Source: an uncultured Lachnospiraceae bacterium (GTDB lineage: Bacteria; Bacillota; Clostridia; Lachnospirales; Lachnospiraceae). From it: a stretch of 43,474 nucleotides of DNA. The position numbers and the translations under genes were made by a program. Below, piece by piece: positions 39,725 through 43,474 of the stretch. The stretch lies in the NCBI GenBank assembly GCA_910579495.1, contig CAJTVD010000015.1, forward strand, positions 17,738-61,211, in the 5' to 3' direction. Within the stretch, counting starts at the first letter, position 1; the number at the start of each line of letters is the position of its first letter. A model generated the notes under the pieces. That model saw only the letters and a program-made list of their open reading frames with translations, was not told the origin of the DNA and searched no databases.

Positions 39725-41926
39725 ATGTCAATTAAAATTGCGCTTGCAGGAAACCCCAACTGTGGAAAAACCACATTATTTAATGCCCTCACCGGCTCTA
39801 ACCAGTTTGTGGGGAACTGGCCTGGGGTCACAGTGGAAAAAAAGGAAGGGAAGTTAAAGGGGGACCAGGATGTGGTTATCGTGGACCTGCCTGGTATTTA
39901 TTCCCTTTCCCCCTATACCCTGGAGGAAGTGGTGGCGAGAAATTACCTGATTGCAGAAAGGCCCGACGCTGTCATCAATATTGTGGATGGCACCAATCTG
40001 GAAAGGAATTTGTACCTTTCCACACAGCTTTTAGAGCTGGGTATTCCAGTGGTGATGGCAGTAAACATGATGGATGTGGTGGAAAAGAGCGGGGACAAAA
40101 TCCATGTGGGGGCACTTAGCCGGAAACTTGGCTGCCAGGTGGTTGCAGTCTCTGCGCTAAAAGGGACCGGGCTTACCAGGGCAACAGAAGCGGCAGTAGC
40201 CCTTGCCAGGCAGAAAAAGATAACGCCCTGGATGCATAAGTTTGATCCCAGGGTGGAAAAGGTGCTGGAAGCCATTGAAGAGAAATTAGGCAATGATGTG
40301 CCGGAAGGACAGAAACGTTATTTTGCAGTCAAGCTTCTGGAAAAGGATGATAAAATCGCAGAACAGATGAAAAATGTTCCCGACATTTCCGGCCAGATTG
40401 CCGGGATAGAGAAAGAGATGGAGGATGATACGGAAAGTATTATCACCAATGAAAGATATGCTTATATTTCTTCTATTATACAGGAGTGCTATACCAGGGC
40501 GGGCAGGGAAACGTTGACTGTATCCGATAAGATTGATAAAATTGTCACTGACAGATGCCTTGCTTTGCCAATTTTTGCGGCGGTGATGGTTCTGGTTTAT
40601 GGGGTATCTGTAAGCACCGTGGGAGGCTGGGCCACGGATTGGGCTAATGACGGGGTATTTGGCGGCGGCTGGCGTCTGTTTGGGCTGGAGGTTCCCGGTA
40701 TTCCCACGCTGGCAGGAAGCCTGCTTACAGCCATAGGCTGTGCTGGTTGGCTGCAGGCGCTGATCCTGGAGGGGATTATCGCCGGCGTGGGGGCTGTGCT
40801 TGGGTTTGTCCCCCAGATGCTGGTGCTCTTTTTCTTTCTGGGATTCCTGGAAGCCTGCGGCTATATGGCCAGAGTGGCTTTTATCATGGACAGGGTTTTC
40901 AGAAAGTTCGGTCTTTCCGGCAAATCTTTTATCCCTATGCTAATTGGCAGCGGCTGTGGGGTTCCCGGCATTATGGCCTCAAGAACCATAGAAAACCACC
41001 GGGACCGAAAAATGACTATTATGACAACCACCTTCGTACCCTGTGGGGCAAAGCTGCCTATTATTGCGCTGATTGCCGGGGCACTGTTTGACGGTGCCTG
41101 GTGGGTTGCGCCCAGTGCCTATTTTGTGGGAATAGGCGCAATTATCTGTTCCGGCATCATTTTAAAGAAGACCCGGATGTTTGCAGGGGAGCCTGCGCCT
41201 TTTGTAATGGAGCTTCCCGCTTACCATATGCCTGCCTTGGGCGGCGTTTTACGCAGTATGTGGGAGAGGGGATGGTCCTTTATCAAAAAGGCGGGAACGG
41301 TGATTCTCTTATCTACAATTGTCCTGTGGTTCCTTCAGGGGTTTGGATGGGTGGATGGCTCCTTTGGGATGCTGGGGGAAAACCAGCTTGGCAGCAGCAT
41401 CCTGGCGGCGCTGGGAGGAGGCTTAGCCCCTTTGTCCCGGCCTCTGGGCTGGGGGGACTGGCGGATGGCAGTTGCGGCAATTACCGGGCTGGTTGCAAAG
41501 GAAAACGTGGTGGGTACCTTTGGCATACTCTTTGGCTATGGGGAGGTTGCAGAGGACGGGGCAGAAATCTGGGGACAGTTATCAGCCAGCATCAGTGCCC
41601 TGGCAGCATACTCTTTCCTGGCATTTAACCTCCTTTGCGCGCCCTGTTTTGCGGCTATGGGGGCAATTAAACGGGAAATGAATAGCAGAAAGTGGTTCTG
41701 GTTTGCTATCGGTTATCAGACAGTCCTTGCTTATGTGGTTTCCCTGTGTATTTACCAGTTTGGCGTATTTTTGGATACAGGAGCTTTCGGCGCTGGCACA
41801 ATGGCGGCGGTTCTGCTGGCAATGGGATTTGTTTACCTGCTGCTCCGCCCCGGCAAGGAAAGCAAAGCTTTGCCTGTAGATAGGAAAAGGATGGCTGGCG
41901 GGAAGGGAGTTTTATGGGAACGATAA
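39725..41926 (+). CDS. feoB: ferrous iron transport protein B
   Basis: A 733-residue Fe(II) transporter with an N-terminal G domain: G1 GNPNCGKTT (residues 9-17), G3 DLPG, G4 NMMD. The helical GDI-like domain follows, then the membrane part with two Gate repeats (IPMLIGSGCGVPGIMASRTI; FLAFNLLCAPCFAAMGAIKRE) and the conserved cysteines in GSGCGVP and LLCAPC. Length is typical for clostridial FeoB. Ribosome site AGAGGAGGAAAT precedes ATG 39725. The last 13 bases overlap the start of the Cys-rich peptide gene. The operon should be repressed in iron-rich cells by the divergent DtxR-type regulator. Confidence 0.97.
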   Translation: MSIKIALAGNPNCGKTTLFNALTGSNQFVGNWPGVTVEKKEGKLKGDQDVVIVDLPGIYSLSPYTLEEVVARNYLIAERPDAVINIVDGTNLERNLYLSTQLLELGIPVVMAVNMMDVVEKSGDKIHVGALSRKLGCQVVAVSALKGTGLTRATEAAVALARQKKITPWMHKFDPRVEKVLEAIEEKLGNDVPEGQKRYFAVKLLEKDDKIAEQMKNVPDISGQIAGIEKEMEDDTESIITNERYAYISSIIQECYTRAGRETLTVSDKIDKIVTDRCLALPIFAAVMVLVYGVSVSTVGGWATDWANDGVFGGGWRLFGLEVPGIPTLAGSLLTAIGCAGWLQALILEGIIAGVGAVLGFVPQMLVLFFFLGFLEACGYMARVAFIMDRVFRKFGLSGKSFIPMLIGSGCGVPGIMASRTIENHRDRKMTIMTTTFVPCGAKLPIIALIAGALFDGAWWVAPSAYFVGIGAIICSGIILKKTRMFAGEPAPFVMELPAYHMPALGGVLRSMWERGWSFIKKAGTVILLSTIVLWFLQGFGWVDGSFGMLGENQLGSSILAALGGGLAPLSRPLGWGDWRMAVAAITGLVAKENVVGTFGILFGYGEVAEDGAEIWGQLSASISALAAYSFLAFNLLCAPCFAAMGAIKREMNSRKWFWFAIGYQTVLAYVVSLCIYQFGVFLDTGAFGAGTMAAVLLAMGFVYLLLRPGKESKALPVDRKRMAGGKGVLWER

Positions 41927-42066
41927 TAACGGCGGCGGTTTTATGCTTTGTTGTGGGATTGGTGGTTAGGAAAATGGTGCGGGATAAAAAAAGCGGGAAG
42001 TCCCTGCAATGCGGCTGCGATTGTGCCCACTGCGGCGGTTGCGGGCATGTGGCAAAGGACGAATAA
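41914..42066 (+). CDS. FeoB-associated Cys-rich membrane protein
   Basis: A 50-residue peptide with one N-terminal membrane helix (residues 2-18, GTIITAAVLCFVVGLVV), a basic stretch (RKMVRDKKSGK) and a cysteine cluster C33, C35, C37, C40, C43. This is the usual form of the FeoB-associated Cys-rich family found at the end of clostridial feo operons, of unknown exact role but likely acting at the cytoplasmic face of the channel. ATG 41914 lies inside the end of feoB with GGAAGGGAG upstream, so translation is coupled. No clear terminator follows. Confidence 0.85.
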   Translation: MGTIITAAVLCFVVGLVVRKMVRDKKSGKSLQCGCDCAHCGGCGHVAKDE

Positions 42067-42120
42067 CCTTCCTTTTCCTATAGGTTTGCTAATTGGGTTT
42101 TTGTGACATCATCCCCTTGT

Positions 42121-42173
42121 TTGGTTACATTTATTAGGAAATTCATTATGAAAAATGGTCTTGCAGCCGATAT
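42121..42173 (+). promoter_or_regulatory. promoter region of the DUF6033 gene
   Basis: Two weak candidates overlap here. TTGGTT (42121-42126) with CATTAT (42144-42149), 17 bases apart, fits sigma-A moderately. GCCGATAT (42166-42173) closely resembles the -10 of flagellar-type sigma-28 promoters (GCCGATAA), with only a partial -35 (TATG for TAAA) 15 bases upstream. Neither is decisive. Confidence 0.35.
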
Positions 42174-42229
42174 ATAAAACAGTAAAGGTGAAATGGATTT
42201 CGAGTAACAAAATCAAGGAGGAAAAGCAT

Positions 42230-42961
42230 ATGATATCATCAGAGATTATTGAAAGCACTGCCCAGCAGGCAGGGGCAGCAAAAGAAACATCCAATACCCA
42301 GAAGAAGCCTGGAAATTATGGAAAGACCATTGGGAAACCAGAGTTAAGCGAGAAAGCAGCGGAGTATTATAAGGAATTAAAAAAGAAGTTTTCCAACATG
42401 GATTTCATTCTTGTCAGCAGCGATATGAAGGAAATGGCCAAATCCCAGGCAGGCAGCTATGCGAACCCCAGCAAGATGGTAGTATTGATTGACGAAGAAA
42501 AGCTGGAGAGGATGGCGGAGGATGAAAAATTCCGCAAGCAGTATGAAGGCATCATCAGCAGTGCAGGGGTGAAGCTTCCCCAGATCAAGGCAAGCCTGGG
42601 CAGTAATGCATCCAGCGTTAAGGGCTTTGGGATGCAGGTGAACGACGGCGGGACAGCGTCCTTCTTTGCCGTAGTGGACAAATCGCTGGCAGCCCAGAAG
42701 ACCCGTATCCAAAATAATGCAAAGAAAAAGGCAGATCAGAAGAAGGCGGATGCGAAGAAAGATGCAAAAGCAGCCGCTGAGGAAAAGAGGGCTGAAAAGC
42801 GTGATGAAAAGGCGAAAGCCGAAGATTTGGTCACTGTGACAGCATCCTCCATAGAGGAATTGATTAAGAAGATTGATGAAATTGCCTATGGGGCAAGAAG
42901 CGATAATGCCTGGACGGAAGAGGAAAAAGCCCTGGGACAGCATTTTGACTGCAGATGGTAA
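42230..42961 (+). CDS. DUF6033 family protein
   Basis: A 243-residue soluble protein. The core NYGKTIGKPELSEKAAEYYKELKKKFSNMDFILVSSDMKEMAKSQ region (about residues 30-75) is what I recognise as DUF6033, common in Lachnospiraceae and of unknown function. A Lys/Ala-rich helix (about 160-205, repeats of KKADQKKADAKKDAKAAAEEKR type) is probably coiled coil, and the C-terminus has an ASSIEELIKKIDEIAYG helix. Start ATG 42230 has a perfect AAGGAGG eight bases upstream; the longer frame from 42155 lacks one. It forms its own unit after the feo operon, and a promoter for the next gene follows. Confidence 0.85.
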   Translation: MISSEIIESTAQQAGAAKETSNTQKKPGNYGKTIGKPELSEKAAEYYKELKKKFSNMDFILVSSDMKEMAKSQAGSYANPSKMVVLIDEEKLERMAEDEKFRKQYEGIISSAGVKLPQIKASLGSNASSVKGFGMQVNDGGTASFFAVVDKSLAAQKTRIQNNAKKKADQKKADAKKDAKAAAEEKRAEKRDEKAKAEDLVTVTASSIEELIKKIDEIAYGARSDNAWTEEEKALGQHFDCRW

Positions 42962-43014
42962 AAGCAATGATACCCAAAGAAGTATGGAAAAGTGTTTTTA
43001 AATATAAAAAAATA

Positions 43015-43043
43015 TTTACATCTTTTTTTTAGTGTGCTATCCT
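43015..43043 (+). promoter_or_regulatory. sigma-A promoter of the small coiled-coil gene
   Basis: TTTACA (43015-43020) and TATCCT (43038-43043) with a 17-base spacer containing a T-run, about 40 bases before ATG 43082. Confidence 0.6.
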
Positions 43044-43081
43044 GTTCTTAAGTCAATACTAAAATGATTAAGGAGGCAATA

Positions 43082-43300
43082 ATGGCACGAGGAAAAAAAT
43101 CTTATACATTGGAAGAACAGTTGGAAAGGATTACTTCTGAAATTGAGGAAATGGAAGTAAGCCTAAAGGAACTTAAAAAGGAAAAGAAGGATTTGGAAGA
43201 ACAGGTCAAGATGAACCGTCTTGCAGAATTAGATGAGATGATTTCTTCCAGTGGGAAAAGCTTTGATGAGGTAAAAGAATTTCTGGCAAATGTACAATAA
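43082..43300 (+). CDS. small coiled-coil protein
   Basis: A 72-residue protein, basic at the start (MARGKKSYT) and then almost entirely heptad-patterned coiled coil (LEEQLERITSEIEEMEVSL and LKELKKEKKDLEEQVKM regions), ending in SSGKSFDEVKEFLANVQ. The layout is reminiscent of DUF4315-type small proteins of conjugative elements, but no such element is nearby and I do not claim that family. AAGGAGG (43070-43076) selects ATG 43082 rather than ATG 43064. It has its own promoter and terminator, so it is a single-gene unit. Function is unknown. Confidence 0.75.
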   Translation: MARGKKSYTLEEQLERITSEIEEMEVSLKELKKEKKDLEEQVKMNRLAELDEMISSSGKSFDEVKEFLANVQ

Positions 43301-43354
43301 TAGAATCAGGCTTTGGAAAGTATACCAAAAGGACAGGTATCGTTCCATTGGAGA

Positions 43355-43392
43355 AGCAATCCTGGCGGTTATTCCGGGATTGCTTTTTATTT
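43355..43392 (+). terminator. rho-independent terminator after the coiled-coil gene
   Basis: AGCAATCC (43355-43362) pairs with GGATTGCT (43377-43384), extended by GG/CC pairing past a mismatch, followed by TTTTATTT. A hairpin repeat copy begins at its end. Confidence 0.8.
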
Positions 43393-43429
43393 AACAACGG
43401 GCAGTTCGCGGAGAGTGCTGCCCGTTGTT
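43393..43429. repeat. 13-nt-loop hairpin repeat, copy 5 (long stem)
   Basis: AACAACGGGCAG (43393-43404) pairs perfectly with CTGCCCGTTGTT (43418-43429) around the loop TTCGCGGAGAGTG. The loop differs from the tandem copies' loop at one base out of 13, while the stem sequence is almost entirely different. It lies right after the terminator of the coiled-coil gene. Confidence 0.65.
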
Positions 43430-43474
43430 TACAGCCCATGCAGAAAATATTTGTTATGGGTAAAATTAATAAAT

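Overview
The window looks like chromosomal DNA of a gut-type Firmicute of the family Lachnospiraceae (order Eubacteriales). Base composition is moderate in GC, Shine-Dalgarno sites are strong (AGGAGG, GGGAGG) and promoters are sigma-A type. Gene content also fits this group: a DUF6033 protein, GHKL-type sensor kinases, a FeoA-FeoA-FeoB-Cys-rich iron locus, an alpha2-type glycyl-tRNA synthetase and an era-yqzL-recO block. The genus cannot be named from this sequence alone. No tRNA, rRNA, CRISPR array, prophage or transposase was seen, and no gene-free stretch exceeds 300 bases (the longest, 16779-17067, is 289).

Layout. 1-6594: end of an unknown gene, then a very large DUF4132 protein, a membrane-anchored DUF885 metallopeptidase-like protein and an Rpn/PD-(D/E)XK family protein, all on +. 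6652-8064 (-): a sodium/alanine-type symporter, divergent from a hybrid sensor kinase (8302-10854) followed by nth. 11609-13303 (-): a pRiA4b ORF-3/TnpR-like protein. 13467-16778: a metal-resistance operon (ArsR/SmtB repressor, free HMA metal chaperone, zinc/cadmium-type P1B ATPase, soluble GHKL kinase) with a palindromic operator and a structured spacer. 17068-27808: an M16C peptidase, then housekeeping genes (DUF4349 lipoprotein, era, yqzL-like, recO, lipoprotein, glyS, alaS). 28022-28922: GNAT acetyltransferase and XRE regulator. 29183-37069: GHKL kinase, carA, carB, LysR regulator, an unknown protein and a HAD phosphatase. 37101-42066: small membrane protein, alpha/beta hydrolase and DtxR-type regulator on -, facing feoA-feoA-feoB and a FeoB-associated Cys-rich peptide on +. 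42230-43300: DUF6033 protein and a small coiled-coil protein.

How the genes work together. Two metal circuits are readable. In the first, an SmtB/CadC-like repressor has both classical metal sites, and its near-perfect 22-bp operator lies just downstream of its own promoter. It should control the chaperone and efflux ATPase. In the second, a DtxR-type regulator with an iron-type C-x2-E-H cluster is divergent from the feo operon, whose -10 box sits inside an imperfect 22-bp palindrome.

The most unusual signal is a family of short hairpins (6651-6688, 17002-17038, two tandem copies plus a stub at 27904-27986, and 43393-43429). A 13-nt loop of type YYCGYGRAGMRTG is kept while the stem changes, partly by compensatory substitutions. 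Other structured non-coding candidates are a three-way-junction-like spacer before the P-type ATPase, a possible pseudoknot between carA and carB, and an attenuator-like leader before the M16 peptidase. All of these come from reading by eye; none was folded or searched computationally.
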